From Cellulomonas persica (GTDB taxonomy: Bacteria > Actinomycetota > Actinomycetes > Actinomycetales > Cellulomonadaceae), in assembly GCF_007989825.1 (NCBI RefSeq), contig NZ_BJUA01000001.1, positions 62,001 to 126,000 of the forward strand: a stretch of 64,000 nt of DNA, in the 5' to 3' direction. The position numbers and the translations under genes were made by a program. The notes under the pieces were generated by a model. It saw only the letters and a list, made by a program, of their open reading frames with translations, was not told the DNA's origin and made no database searches. This document shows positions 52,894 to 64,000 of the stretch, piece by piece. Within the stretch, counting starts at the first letter, position 1; each line of letters starts with the position of its first letter.

Positions 52894-53499
52894 TCACAGG
52901 ATCGGGCCGGACGTGCGCGTGCGCTTGAGCTCGTAGAAGCCCGGCACACGCGTCATGAGGACGAGGCCGTCGAACAGGTCGAGCGCAGCCTGGCCGGTCG
53001 GGGCGGGCGTGACGACAGGCCCGAAGTACCCGACGCCGTCGATCGCGACGACGGGCGTGCCGACCTCGTCGCCGACGAGCGCGATCGCCTCGCCGTGCGA
53101 CGCACGCAGCAGGTCGTCGACCTCGTCGGTGCCTGCGACATCCGCGAGCTCGGCGGGCAGGCCCACCTCGGCGAGCGACTCGGCGATGATCGCGGCCGTG
53201 TCCTTGCGGCCACCGGGGTGGCGGCGCGTGCCCATCGCGTCGTACAGCGGCTTGACCACCTGGTCGCCGTGGTCGCGCGCAGCGGCGACGATCACGCGGA
53301 CCGGACCCCACGAGTCGTCCATCAGGGCGCGGTAGCTCGCCGGCAGGTCGCGACCCTCGTTGAGCACGGACAGGCTCATGACGTGCCAGCGGACGTCGAG
53401 GTCGCGGTGCGCGGCCACCTCGTCGATCCAGCGGGACGTCATCCAGGCCCACGGGCAGGCGGGGTCGAACCAGAAGTCGACGACAGGCGTGTCGCTCAC
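52894..53499 (-). CDS. DsbA/FrnE-like oxidoreductase, Rv2466c family with CPWA site
   Basis: A 201-residue thioredoxin-fold protein similar to mycothiol-dependent nitroreductase Rv2466c: VVDFWFDPACPWAWMTSRW, WHVMSLSVLNEGRDLP, WGPVRVI, VGTPVVAIDGVGYFGPVV and the C-terminal FYELKRTRT. In Rv2466c the site is CPWC; here Ala18 replaces the second Cys, leaving Cys15 as the only active-site thiol, so a monothiol (mycothiol-linked) mechanism is implied. GTG 53499 has GGAG 7 nt upstream. Cytoplasmic. Confidence 0.92.
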   Translation of the reverse strand: MSDTPVVDFWFDPACPWAWMTSRWIDEVAAHRDLDVRWHVMSLSVLNEGRDLPASYRALMDDSWGPVRVIVAAARDHGDQVVKPLYDAMGTRRHPGGRKDTAAIIAESLAEVGLPAELADVAGTDEVDDLLRASHGEAIALVGDEVGTPVVAIDGVGYFGPVVTPAPTGQAALDLFDGLVLMTRVPGFYELKRTRTSGPIL

Positions 53500-53748
53500 A
53501 GGGTCTCCGTTCAGGGCAGGACGCTCGCGCGCGGTCGCCCTGCTCGTCGTGCAGCAGCGCGGGTCGACCGGCAGCGCTCGTGGACCGGCGGCACCGGTCG
53601 TCAGCCACAATCTCGCACGCCTCGCCGACATTCCCACCCGAGCCCGGGTGCCAGCCGGTCCACGCGGTCGCGTGCGGTGCGCGTGGGATGATCGAGAACG
53701 GCCCGACCCGGGCCGTGCCCAGCAGTGCACCCGAGCGAAGGAGCACCA

Positions 53749-56340
<2,592 letters not shown>

Positions 56341-56345
56341 CCCGT

Positions 56346-56387
56346 GACCGGCGGGTCCCAGGCGTCAGGCCCGGGGACCCGCCGGTC
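56346..56387. terminator. Bidirectional terminator between pepN and malQ
   Basis: Perfect 14-bp arms GACCGGCGGGTCCC (56346-56359) and GGGACCCGCCGGTC (56374-56387), 14-nt loop, centred between two converging stop codons. Confidence 0.88.
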
Positions 56388-56396
56388 GCGCGAGGG

Positions 56397-58532
56397 TCAC
56401 CGCTGCGCGTCCAGGACCGCGGCGAGGCTGCGCAGGCGCGCGTTGGCGAACAGGTCGTCGACGAGCACGACCTGACCGACGGAGTCCGCGAGCGGGACCT
56501 TCCAGTTCGGGTACTCCTGGTCGGTGCCCGGCTGGTTCTGCGCGCGCCGCTCCCCCACCGCGTCCGCCAGCGCGACGCCGATCAGCACCGACGGCGTCGC
56601 CATGACGTACCGGTGCAGCGCCTCGACGACCTCGCGCTCGGACGGGTCCGCGCCGAGGAGACCGCGTGAGCGCAGCGCGGCGAGCATGCGGTCGCGCTCG
56701 GCGTCGGCCTGCGCGCGCACGACAGCGACGGGGTCGGTCAGCAGGCCGAGCCGCTCGCGGATCGCGACGTGCTCACCGGCGAGGTACCCGGCCGACGGCG
56801 GCAGGTCGTGCGTCGTGACCGTCGCGAGCACGAGCCGCCGGTAGTGCTCGGGCGGCAGCGGGTTGCCGTCGTCGCCGCTCTCGAACCACAGCACCGAGGT
56901 CCCGAGGATCCCGCGCTCCGACAGGTAGTCGCGCACCCACGGCTCGACCGTGCCCAGGTCCTCACCGATGACGATCGCACCGGCGCGGTGCGCCTCGAGC
57001 GCGAGGATGCCGACGAGCGCCTCGTGGTCGTAGCGCACGTAGGCGCCGTCCTTCGCGCTGTTGCCCTCGGGGACCCACCACAGCCGGAACAGGCCGATCA
57101 CGTGGTCGATGCGGATCGCGCCCGCGTGCCGCAGCACGGTGCGCAGCATGTCGCGGTAGGGCGCGTAGCCCGCGCGGGCGAGCTCGTCGGGCCGCCACGG
57201 GGGCTGCGACCAGTCCTGGCCCTGCTGGTTGTACATGTCCGGCGGGGCGCCCACGGTCGCGCCGCGCGCGAGCACGTCGCCGAGCGACCACACGTCGGCA
57301 CCGGCGGGGTGCACGCCGACCGCGAGGTCGTGCATGATCCCGATGCTCATCCCGCCCTCGCGCGCCGCGCGCTGCGCTGCCGCGAGCTGCTCGTCGGCGA
57401 CCCACTGCAGCCAGACGAAGAAGTCGACGCGGTCCGCCAGCGCCTGCGCCTCGGCCGCGACCGCGGGCGAGGACGGGTCGGCGAGCTCGTCGGGGATGGT
57501 CTCGGCGCCGTACTTCTCGGCGAGCGCGCACCACAGCGCGAACGTGCGCAGGCCCGGCCCCTGCTCCTCGACGAACGCCGCGAGCTGCGCCTCGCGCGGC
57601 TGCGAACGCGGGTGCGCGTGGATCACGTCGAGCGCGGTGCGCTTCGCGGTCCAGGCCGCGTCGCGGTCGATCGGACCGGGCTCGAGGTCGAGCGGCAGCA
57701 CCGACTCGGCGGCCCACTCGACGAGCGAGCGGTCGGCGGCGCTCAGGTACGCGGCCTCGGCGATCGCCTCGGGCCGGACGTAGATCGGGTTGACGAAACG
57801 ACGCGTGCTCGGCAGGTACGGCGAGGGCGTGAGCGGCGCGACCGGCTCGGCCGCGTGCAGCGGGTTGATGAGCAGGAAGTCCGCGCCCGTCTCGTGCGCG
57901 GCGAGCCACCCGAGGTCGGCGAGGTCCGCGAGGTCCCCGACGCCCCACGAGCGCCGCGAGCGCACCGAGTAGAGCTGCGCCATGTACCCCCACGCGCGGC
58001 CCTCGGCCAGCTCTGCGGGCAGCTCGAGGCGGTCGGGCGTCACGACGACCACGCCGCGCGCCGCCGCGCTCGGGCCGGACGCGTGGATCGAGTGCCAGCC
58101 GAGCGGCAGGTCACCCGGGACGACGAAGGTCGCCCGACCGACGAGCCGACCGTCGACCGTGCGGGGCTCGACGTAGACGTCGGCCTGCGTCAGGTCGCGC
58201 CGCCCGCCGCCCGACTCGACGTCGAGCTCGAGCCATACGTGCACCGGGTCCCCGTGCGTGACGTGCACCGGGACGAGCTGCTCGCGCCCCGAGCGCACGA
58301 CCGTCGTCGGCGGGACGACGCGCCGCCACGGCATGTCGTCGACGTGCGCGAGGGCGAGCTCGATCCGCTCGGGTGAGCTCGCGTCGACCCCGAGGGCTGC
58401 CAGGACGGCGCACAGCGTGTCCGCCGACGCGCGGCGCAGGTCGCCGTGGAACCCCCAGTGGTCGGGCACCACCCCGTGCGCGGCGGCGAGCCGCAGGAGC
58501 GCGTCGGAGGGTGCCGGGGAGTCGTCGACCAC
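56397..58532 (-). CDS. malQ: 4-alpha-glucanotransferase (amylomaltase)
   Basis: A 711-residue GH77 enzyme that transfers maltooligosyl units between glucans. An N-terminal beta-sandwich (about 60-160) characteristic of the long actinobacterial form precedes the barrel. Catalytic residues: Asp in IRIDHVIGL, Glu in VIGEDLGTV and the stabilising Asp in TTHDLPPS. The YNQQGQDWSQPPW segment is the family hallmark. GTG 58532 is set by CAGGAT (58539-58544, minus strand), 6 nt upstream; leaderless. Confidence 0.95.
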   Translation of the reverse strand: MVDDSPAPSDALLRLAAAHGVVPDHWGFHGDLRRASADTLCAVLAALGVDASSPERIELALAHVDDMPWRRVVPPTTVVRSGREQLVPVHVTHGDPVHVWLELDVESGGGRRDLTQADVYVEPRTVDGRLVGRATFVVPGDLPLGWHSIHASGPSAAARGVVVVTPDRLELPAELAEGRAWGYMAQLYSVRSRRSWGVGDLADLADLGWLAAHETGADFLLINPLHAAEPVAPLTPSPYLPSTRRFVNPIYVRPEAIAEAAYLSAADRSLVEWAAESVLPLDLEPGPIDRDAAWTAKRTALDVIHAHPRSQPREAQLAAFVEEQGPGLRTFALWCALAEKYGAETIPDELADPSSPAVAAEAQALADRVDFFVWLQWVADEQLAAAQRAAREGGMSIGIMHDLAVGVHPAGADVWSLGDVLARGATVGAPPDMYNQQGQDWSQPPWRPDELARAGYAPYRDMLRTVLRHAGAIRIDHVIGLFRLWWVPEGNSAKDGAYVRYDHEALVGILALEAHRAGAIVIGEDLGTVEPWVRDYLSERGILGTSVLWFESGDDGNPLPPEHYRRLVLATVTTHDLPPSAGYLAGEHVAIRERLGLLTDPVAVVRAQADAERDRMLAALRSRGLLGADPSEREVVEALHRYVMATPSVLIGVALADAVGERRAQNQPGTDQEYPNWKVPLADSVGQVVLVDDLFANARLRSLAAVLDAQR

Positions 58533-58640
58533 AGGACGATCCTGCCAGAGCACCCGGGCCACGGCGCGGGCCGATGGGCACGCACCCATGAGCCGGACCT
58601 GCATCGGCGTGCACGGCTGGTCGTCGTAACCTTGCGGACC

Positions 58641-60875
58641 ATGACGCCTCCCGCGACGTACCCGGCCGCGCACCGCGACGAGCAGGCCGACGAGCTGCAC
58701 GGCCGGACGGTGGCCGATCCCTACCGGTGGCTCGAGGACGCCGACGCCCCGGCGACCCACGACTGGTCCCGGGCGCAGGACGACCTGTACGCGGCGTACC
58801 GCGCGACGCAGGTGGCCCCCGGCTCGCCGTTCGCGACGCCGACCCTGACCGCACGGCTGCGCGACCTGCTGGGGGCCGGGTTCGTCGGCGCACCCGCGTG
58901 GCGCGGCGAGCGGCGCTTCTTCTCGCGGCGCGCGGGCGACCAGGAGCACGCGGTGGTCGTGGTCGTCGAGCCGACCCCGGCCGACGAGGCGGGCCCGCGG
59001 GCCGGCGGGGTGGCCGAGGTCGAGCGCGTGCTCGTCGACCCGATGGTCCTCGACCCGGCGGGCACGACGACGCTCGACGCGTGGCAGCCGTCGAAGGAGG
59101 GCACGCTGCTGGCGTACCAGACCTCGACGGGCGGCACCGAGGAGTCGGTGCTGCGCGTGCTCGACGTCGCGACGGGTGAGGTGGTCGACGGGCCGATCGA
59201 CCGCGCGCGCTACTCCCCCGTCGCGTGGCTGCCGGGCGGCGAGGCGTTCTTCTACGTGCGCCGGCTCGCGCCCGAGCTGCTGCCCGACGACGAGCGCCAG
59301 TACCACCGCCGCGTGTGGCTGCACCGCGTCGGTACGCCCGCCGAGCAGGATGTCGAGGTGTTCGGCGCGGGTCTGGACCTCACGAACTACTACGGCGTCT
59401 CGGTCTCGCGCGACGGCCGGTGGCTCGTCGTCTCGGCGTCGGCGGGCACCGCCCCGCGCAACGACGTGTGGATCGCGGACCTGAGCGCCTCGCCGGTCGA
59501 CGCGCCCGCGTTCGTCCAGGTCGCGGTCGGGCTCGACGCGCAGTCGGGGGTCTGGGTGGGCCGCGACGGCCGCCTGTACGTGCACACCGACCTGGACGCA
59601 CCGCGCGGCCGGCTCGCCGTGACCGACCCGACGACGCCGGGCGTGGAGCACTGGCGCACGCTCGTCGCGCAGGACGAGACCGCGGTGCTCGAGGACGTCG
59701 CGTTCACCGATGCCGGCGGCGACGAGACGACGCCGCAGCTGCTGCTCGCGTCCTGGCGACGGCACGCCGTCTCCGAGATCACGGTGCACGACCCCGCGTC
59801 GGGTGAGCGGCTCGCGGGCGAGGCCGGGCGCGTGCCGCTGCCCGGTCTGGGCTCGGTCTCGGGGCTCGTGACGCGCCCCGACGGCGGGCCCGACGTGTGG
59901 TTCTCCTACACCGACCACACGACCGTGCCGGCCGTGCACCGGTTCGACGCGACGACGCGCGAGGTGACGCTGTGGGCCGCGGCACCCGGTGCCGTCGCCG
60001 ACCTGCCCGACGTGCGCGTCCGCCAGGTCGCCACCACGTCCCCCGACGGCACGGTCGTGCGCGCGTTCGTCGTCGCCCGTGCCGACCTGCTGGACGACGA
60101 GGGTCGGCCGACGAGCCCGCGTCCGACGATCCTGTACGGCTACGGCGGGTTCCAGATCTCGCTCGACCCCGCGTACTCGGCGAGCACGCTCGCGTGGGTC
60201 GAGGCCGGGGGCGTGTACGTCGTGGCGAACCTGCGCGGCGGCGGCGAGGAGGGCGAGGACTGGCACCGCGCGGGCATGCGCGAGCACAAGCAGAACGTGT
60301 TCGACGACTTCCACGCGGTCGCCGACGCGCTCGTCGCCGAGGGCTGGACCACGCCCGCGCAGCTCGCGTGCTGGGGCGGCTCGAACGGCGGGCTGCTCGT
60401 CGGCGCGGCGCTCACGCAGCGTCCCGAGCTGTTCGCGGCGGTCGTCTGCTCGGCGCCCCTGCTCGACATGGTGCGCTACCAGCGGTTCGGTCTGGGCGTG
60501 ACGTGGACCGAGGAGTACGGCGACGCCGACGACCCCGTCGAGCTCGGCTGGCTGCTGGGCTACTCGCCGTACCACCGCGTCGTCGAGGGCACCGCGTACC
60601 CCGCGACGCTGTTCACGGTGTTCGAGGGCGACACGCGCGTCGACCCGCTGCACGCGCGCAAGCTCGCCGCCGCGCTGCAGCACGCGACGACCGCGCCCGT
60701 CGAGGGCGCGCCCGTCCTGCTGCGGCGCGAGACGGGCGTCGGCCACGGCGGGCGTGCGCTGTCGCGCACGATCGCCCTCAGCGTCGAGCAGCTGCAGTTC
60801 GTCGCCCGGCAGACCGGCCTGGTCGCGGCCGACGAGCTCGTGCCCGACGCGCTCGTCGGGGCGGAGGCCCGATGA
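58641..60875 (+). CDS. Prolyl oligopeptidase-family serine peptidase (S9A)
   Basis: A 744-residue two-domain enzyme: an N-terminal seven-bladed propeller from DPYRWLEDADAPATHDW onward, and a C-terminal alpha/beta hydrolase with nucleophile Ser in WGGSNGG, Asp in GDTRVDPLHARK and His in GVGHGG. It cleaves short peptides, after Pro or basic residues depending on subfamily; the GGGEEGEDWHRAGM motif supports the prolyl oligopeptidase type. TAACCT (58627-58632) lies 8 nt before ATG 58641. Its stop overlaps the MscS start (ATGA), so both are co-translated. Confidence 0.94.
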   Translation: MTPPATYPAAHRDEQADELHGRTVADPYRWLEDADAPATHDWSRAQDDLYAAYRATQVAPGSPFATPTLTARLRDLLGAGFVGAPAWRGERRFFSRRAGDQEHAVVVVVEPTPADEAGPRAGGVAEVERVLVDPMVLDPAGTTTLDAWQPSKEGTLLAYQTSTGGTEESVLRVLDVATGEVVDGPIDRARYSPVAWLPGGEAFFYVRRLAPELLPDDERQYHRRVWLHRVGTPAEQDVEVFGAGLDLTNYYGVSVSRDGRWLVVSASAGTAPRNDVWIADLSASPVDAPAFVQVAVGLDAQSGVWVGRDGRLYVHTDLDAPRGRLAVTDPTTPGVEHWRTLVAQDETAVLEDVAFTDAGGDETTPQLLLASWRRHAVSEITVHDPASGERLAGEAGRVPLPGLGSVSGLVTRPDGGPDVWFSYTDHTTVPAVHRFDATTREVTLWAAAPGAVADLPDVRVRQVATTSPDGTVVRAFVVARADLLDDEGRPTSPRPTILYGYGGFQISLDPAYSASTLAWVEAGGVYVVANLRGGGEEGEDWHRAGMREHKQNVFDDFHAVADALVAEGWTTPAQLACWGGSNGGLLVGAALTQRPELFAAVVCSAPLLDMVRYQRFGLGVTWTEEYGDADDPVELGWLLGYSPYHRVVEGTAYPATLFTVFEGDTRVDPLHARKLAAALQHATTAPVEGAPVLLRRETGVGHGGRALSRTIALSVEQLQFVARQTGLVAADELVPDALVGAEAR

Positions 60876-62116
60876 CCCCCGCACACCTGCCGGACGTCGC
60901 GGCCCGCGCCGCCGGCCCCGCGCCGACCCCGGGCGAGACCACCGACCCGGTCGCACCGCCCGCCGAGCTCGCCCCCGGCGCGTGGTGGGACTGGCTCACC
61001 GGCGTCCCGCTGACGATCCTGCTGATCGTCGTCATCAGCTCGATCGTGCTCGTCGTGCTCCGCACGGTGATCGGGCGCGTCACCGAGCACATCGCCGAGG
61101 GCACGCCCGTCACGCAGCGGGGTGTGCTCAAGCCGCTCGGCGAGGTCGGTGTGGCGCAGACGCTGCTCAAGGTCGACCCCGTCGCGACGGCCCGGCGCGC
61201 GCAGCGCGCCCGCACGCTCGGATCGGTGCTGCGCTCGTCGGCCGCGGTGCTCGTCGGCGTGATCGCCGTCTTCCTCATCCTCGACACGCTCGGCGTCAAC
61301 ATCGCGCCGTTCGTCGCCTCGGCAGGCATCGTCGGCCTCGCGCTCGGCTTCGGTGCGCAGAGCCTGGTCAAGGACTTCCTCACGGGCATGTTCATGCTGC
61401 TCGAGGACCAGTACGGCGTGGGCGACGTGGTGGACGTGGGCCCGGCGACCGGGACGGTCGAGGCCGTCACGCTGCGCGTCACGAAGGTCCGCGACTCCGA
61501 CGGCACGCTCTGGTACGTCCCCAACGGCACGATGGTCCGCGTCGGGAACAAGACCCAGGGCTGGTCGACCGCCGTCGTCGAGATCGACGTCGACTACTTC
61601 GCCGACCTCGACCACGTGCAGCGGCTGCTCGAGCAGGCCGCGCAGCAGGTCATGGCCGACCCCGAGGTGGGTCCGGCGGTGCAGGGCACCCCGACGATCA
61701 CGGGCATCGAGCGGCTCACGTCCGAGGCCATCACGTTGCGCATGCGCCTGCGCACGACGCCCGCACGTCAGTGGGAGGTCGCGCGTGCGGTGCGCGTCGC
61801 GGCGCGCCAGGTGCTCGAGGAGGCCGACGTCCCGCTCGCGGGCCAGCGCGAGGCGCTCGCGAGCTACCACGCGGCGCGGACCGCCACACCCGCGCCGGGG
61901 ACGGCGGACCGGGCCGCCGACGACGCACCGACGGACTCGACGGACTCGACGGACGACGAGCCCACGCCCGACGCGACGGCTGCCGACGACACGGCTGCCG
62001 ACCAGACGGCGGCGCGACAGCCGGCGGCGGACGGGCCGGCACCGGTCGAGGACCCGCGCGACACGCCCGTGGACGACGCGCTGCGACCGCCGCGCCAGGA
62101 CCCGCCCGCGCGCTGA
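60872..62116 (+). CDS. MscS-family mechanosensitive channel
   Basis: A 414-residue protein with three membrane helices (ILLIVVISSIVLVVLRTVI; AAVLVGVIAVFLILDTLGV; the pore helix VASAGIVGLALGFGAQSLVKDFLTGMFMLLEDQYGVGDVV), then the beta domain (GTVEAVTLRVTKVRDSDGTLWYVPNG) and a C-terminal vestibule. An acidic, Asp/Thr/Ala-rich disordered tail of about 75 residues is added. The Gly/Ala packing pattern in the pore helix matches MscS. Translationally coupled to the peptidase gene by ATGA, an unexpected pairing. Confidence 0.94.
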   Translation: MTPAHLPDVAARAAGPAPTPGETTDPVAPPAELAPGAWWDWLTGVPLTILLIVVISSIVLVVLRTVIGRVTEHIAEGTPVTQRGVLKPLGEVGVAQTLLKVDPVATARRAQRARTLGSVLRSSAAVLVGVIAVFLILDTLGVNIAPFVASAGIVGLALGFGAQSLVKDFLTGMFMLLEDQYGVGDVVDVGPATGTVEAVTLRVTKVRDSDGTLWYVPNGTMVRVGNKTQGWSTAVVEIDVDYFADLDHVQRLLEQAAQQVMADPEVGPAVQGTPTITGIERLTSEAITLRMRLRTTPARQWEVARAVRVAARQVLEEADVPLAGQREALASYHAARTATPAPGTADRAADDAPTDSTDSTDDEPTPDATAADDTAADQTAARQPAADGPAPVEDPRDTPVDDALRPPRQDPPAR

Positions 62117-62204
62117 CCGCCCGCCGCTCGACGTCGGTGTGCCCGCGGTCGCTCGTCGTCAGTCGCTCAGGTGGCGCTCGCGGCCGACCATGGCCGTCGC
62201 CCGG

Positions 62205-62666
62205 TCACTGCCAGGTGAGCAGCGGGTCGCCCGCGCGCACGCGGTCGCCCGCGGACGCCTCGAGGCGGATCGCGGCGGGGTCGGCCTGCAGGGCGACCAC
62301 CGGGCACATCGTCGACATGCCCGAGGCGGCGACGTCGACGGGCGAGAACGTGAGCATGCGCTGGCCCGCCGTCACGGCCTGACCGCGCTCGACGAGCAGC
62401 TGGAACCCGAGCCCGGCGAGGCTCACGGTGTCGATGCCCAGGTGCACGAGCACCGAGCGGTCACCGGCGACCTCGAGCGCGAACGCGTGCGGGTGCAGCG
62501 CACCGACGACGCCGTCGCACGGCGCGAGCACGTCGAGCCGTGCGACGTGGTCGGGCAGGATCGCGATGCCCGGGCCGACGATCTGCTCGGCGAACACCGG
62601 GTCGGGCACCTGCCCGATCGCGTGCACGACACCGGGCACGGGCGCGAGGATGCGCAGCTCGCTCAT
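62205..62666 (-). CDS. PTS EIIA component, glucose family
   Basis: A 153-residue EIIA-Glc domain protein. The phosphorylated His is in SVLVHLGIDTVSLAGLGF, and the opening ILAPVPGVV and end GDRVRAGDPLLTW are family-typical. It receives phosphate from HPr and passes it to the EIIB encoded 52 bp upstream. Sugar (N-acetylglucosamine or glucose) is set by a permease that is not in the window. Confidence 0.94.
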   Translation of the reverse strand: MSELRILAPVPGVVHAIGQVPDPVFAEQIVGPGIAILPDHVARLDVLAPCDGVVGALHPHAFALEVAGDRSVLVHLGIDTVSLAGLGFQLLVERGQAVTAGQRMLTFSPVDVAASGMSTMCPVVALQADPAAIRLEASAGDRVRAGDPLLTWQ

Positions 62667-62718
62667 CGGCCGTGGTGGGCGGGGTCTCGTGGCGGGCCTG
62701 GGGCGGCTGCGGGGCGCG

Positions 62719-62949
62719 TCAGCGCAGCGAGTCGAGCTCGGCGGCGAGGTTGTCGGCCTCCGGGCCGACGATCACCTGCACGATGCGACCCGACCGCACG
62801 ACCCCGAACGCACCCGACGCCTTGAGCGCCTGCTCGTCGACGAGCTGGGCGTCGCTGACCTCGACCCGCAGGCGCGTGATGCACGGCTCGAGGTCGACGA
62901 CGTTCGCGTCGCCACCCAGTGCCGCGAGGATCTGCTCTGCCTTGCTCAA
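62719..62949 (-). CDS. PTS EIIB component, glucose family (TTG start)
   Basis: A 76-residue stand-alone EIIB domain. Phosphorylated Cys23 is in VDLEPCITRLRVEV, and the domain ends with VIVGPEADNLAAELDSL. No ATG or GTG matches the family start; TTG 62949 with GGGAG at 6 nt gives the typical LSKAEQILAALGG N-terminus. Usually EIIB is fused to EIIC; a separate gene for it, next to EIIA, suggests a split permease located elsewhere. Confidence 0.9.
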   Translation of the reverse strand: MSKAEQILAALGGDANVVDLEPCITRLRVEVSDAQLVDEQALKASGAFGVVRSGRIVQVIVGPEADNLAAELDSLR

Positions 62950-63137
62950 GTGCGACTCCCGCTCTGCTCTGCTCCCGGCTGCGCTCCCGACTCTCCGCCG
63001 GGGCTGCCGTGCGCGACCTGGCCGTCGCTGCGTGACCAGCCTAACGCGCAGCCGCCGCGACACCCCCGCGTGTCCGGGTAGCGGCAGCCGACGGCGGCGG
63101 TCCAGACTGCGAGGAACCGACACGGAGGTCGCCGCAC

Positions 63138-64000
63138 GTGAGTTCCACCCCGCCCCCCACGGTGGTGCACGGACTGGGGGTGAGTCCCGGTCGAGTCGTC
63201 GCGCCCGCGGTGCTGATGCCCTCGCCCGTCACCGAGCCGCCCTCCGGCCGACGCCTGGCGCCGAACGCCGACCACGCCGCAGCGGCCGAGCGCATCTCGC
63301 AGGCGTCCGAGCGCGTGCGCGCCGCGCTCGACGAGGCCGCGGACTCCGCGACGGGCGACGCCGCCGACGTCCTGCACGCGACCGCCGCGATCGCCGCCGA
63401 CCCGACGCTGGTCGCCGACGCGGTGCACCGCGTCATGGACGACCACCTGGTGCCCGAGCGCGCGGTCTGGGAGGCGGCCGAGGAGGTCGCCGCGCAGTTC
63501 GCGGCCCTCGGCGGGCTGTTCGCCGAGCGCACGCGCGACATCCACGACGTGCGCGACCGCCTCGTCGCCGACCTCACGGGCCGGCCCGCGCCCGGCGTCC
63601 CGCAGCGCGACGAGCCGTTCGTGCTCGTCGCGGTCGACCTCGCACCCGCGGTCGTCGCGACGCTCGACACCGACCGCGTGCTCGCGATCGCCACGTCCGC
63701 GGGCGGCCCGACCGCGCACACCGCGATCCTCGCCCGCGCACGCGGCATCCCCGCGGTCGTCGCGGCGCGCGGCCTCGACCAGCAGGTCACCGACGGAGAC
63801 CTGCTGGTCGTCGACGGCGGTGCGGGCACCGTCACGCTGCACCCCGACGACGAGCAGGTCGCACGCGCCAAGGCGCTCGCGGCGGTCGAGCGCACGTTCG
63901 ACGGCGACGGGCGGACCGCCGACGGCCGCCGCGTCGAGCTGCTCGCCAACGTGGGCGCGCCCGCCGACGCCGAGGCGGCCGCGGCCGCCCGCGCGCAGGG
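63138..64000 (+). CDS. ptsI: PTS enzyme I (phosphoenolpyruvate-protein phosphotransferase), 5' part
   Basis: The 3' end is cut by the window; 287 codons are visible. The HPr-binding helical domain is followed by the phosphohistidine domain with His194 in SAGGPTAHTAILARARGIP, the site phosphorylated by PEP. The C-terminal PEP-binding barrel begins at RRVELLANVGAPADAE. GTG 63138 has a GGAGG ribosome binding site (63124-63128). It is divergent from the EIIB-EIIA genes across a 188-bp promoter region, showing a general PTS gene cluster. Confidence 0.93.
   Translation, partial: MSSTPPPTVVHGLGVSPGRVVAPAVLMPSPVTEPPSGRRLAPNADHAAAAERISQASERVRAALDEAADSATGDAADVLHATAAIAADPTLVADAVHRVMDDHLVPERAVWEAAEEVAAQFAALGGLFAERTRDIHDVRDRLVADLTGRPAPGVPQRDEPFVLVAVDLAPAVVATLDTDRVLAIATSAGGPTAHTAILARARGIPAVVAARGLDQQVTDGDLLVVDGGAGTVTLHPDDEQVARAKALAAVERTFDGDGRTADGRRVELLANVGAPADAEAAAAARAQ

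Overview
The window is chromosomal DNA of very high G+C content, judged by eye to be well above 70%. Gene order (tig-clpP1-clpP2-clpX), mycothiol-type DsbA/nitroreductase, F420-linked enzymes, LuxR/AAA regulators, CGNR and baeRF proteins point to an actinobacterium. A Cellulomonas-like member of the Micrococcales is my best guess (inference; no 16S gene is present). Coding density is high, GTG starts are common, and no insertion sequence, prophage, rRNA or CRISPR array is visible. At least 15 genes have a -10-like hexamer only 6-8 nt before the start and no ribosome binding site, so leaderless transcription appears common.

Layout. 1-7.4 kb: partial phosphotransferase, HAD phosphatase, phosphoribosyltransferase, a MerR/TipAS regulator with a textbook 19-bp-spaced promoter, a heterodimeric ABC exporter pair and an SDR oxidoreductase. 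7.9-11 kb: a three-gene importer (lipoprotein, permease, ATPase) resembling the proposed actinobacterial F420-0 importer. 12.2-15.3 kb: an operon of an F420-dependent oxidoreductase, cofE and a GH3 hydrolase; with the importer and a second F420 luciferase-like enzyme at 46.9 kb this suggests coenzyme F420 salvage. 17.1-20.4 kb: a four-gene cassette, chained by 4-nt overlaps, of an EspC-like small protein, a WxG/cysteine-peptidase-like protein and two paralogous lipoproteins; this is the best candidate for an undescribed system.

21-33 kb is housekeeping: valS, a fadD-like acyl-CoA ligase, a PilZ protein, a baeRF/Rv2629-like protein, chorismate mutase, and the clpX, clpP2, clpP1, tig protease/chaperone block with two identical ClgR-like half-palindromic sites, then tRNA-Gly. 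33.6-42.7 kb is mixed: lipoproteins, DUF1801, a RecF/OLD-like ATPase, a large LuxR regulator, tRNA-Pro, an SGNH esterase, and a short family-A polymerase followed by a five-unit tandem repeat in the leader of a PASTA lipoprotein.

42.8-44.8 kb is the cysteine biosynthesis operon cysK-cysE. It is preceded by a 23-residue leader peptide ending Cys-Cys-Arg-Cys-Arg and by nested inverted repeats starting exactly at its stop codon, which is the architecture of a cysteine-responsive attenuator. 44.9-64 kb: Nudix, GntR plus membrane protein, F420 enzyme, alkyltransferase-like protein, Eis-like acetyltransferase, rpiB, M13 and M1 peptidases, malQ, a prolyl oligopeptidase, MscS channel, and PTS components (EIIA-Glc, EIIB and divergent ptsI, cut by the window end).
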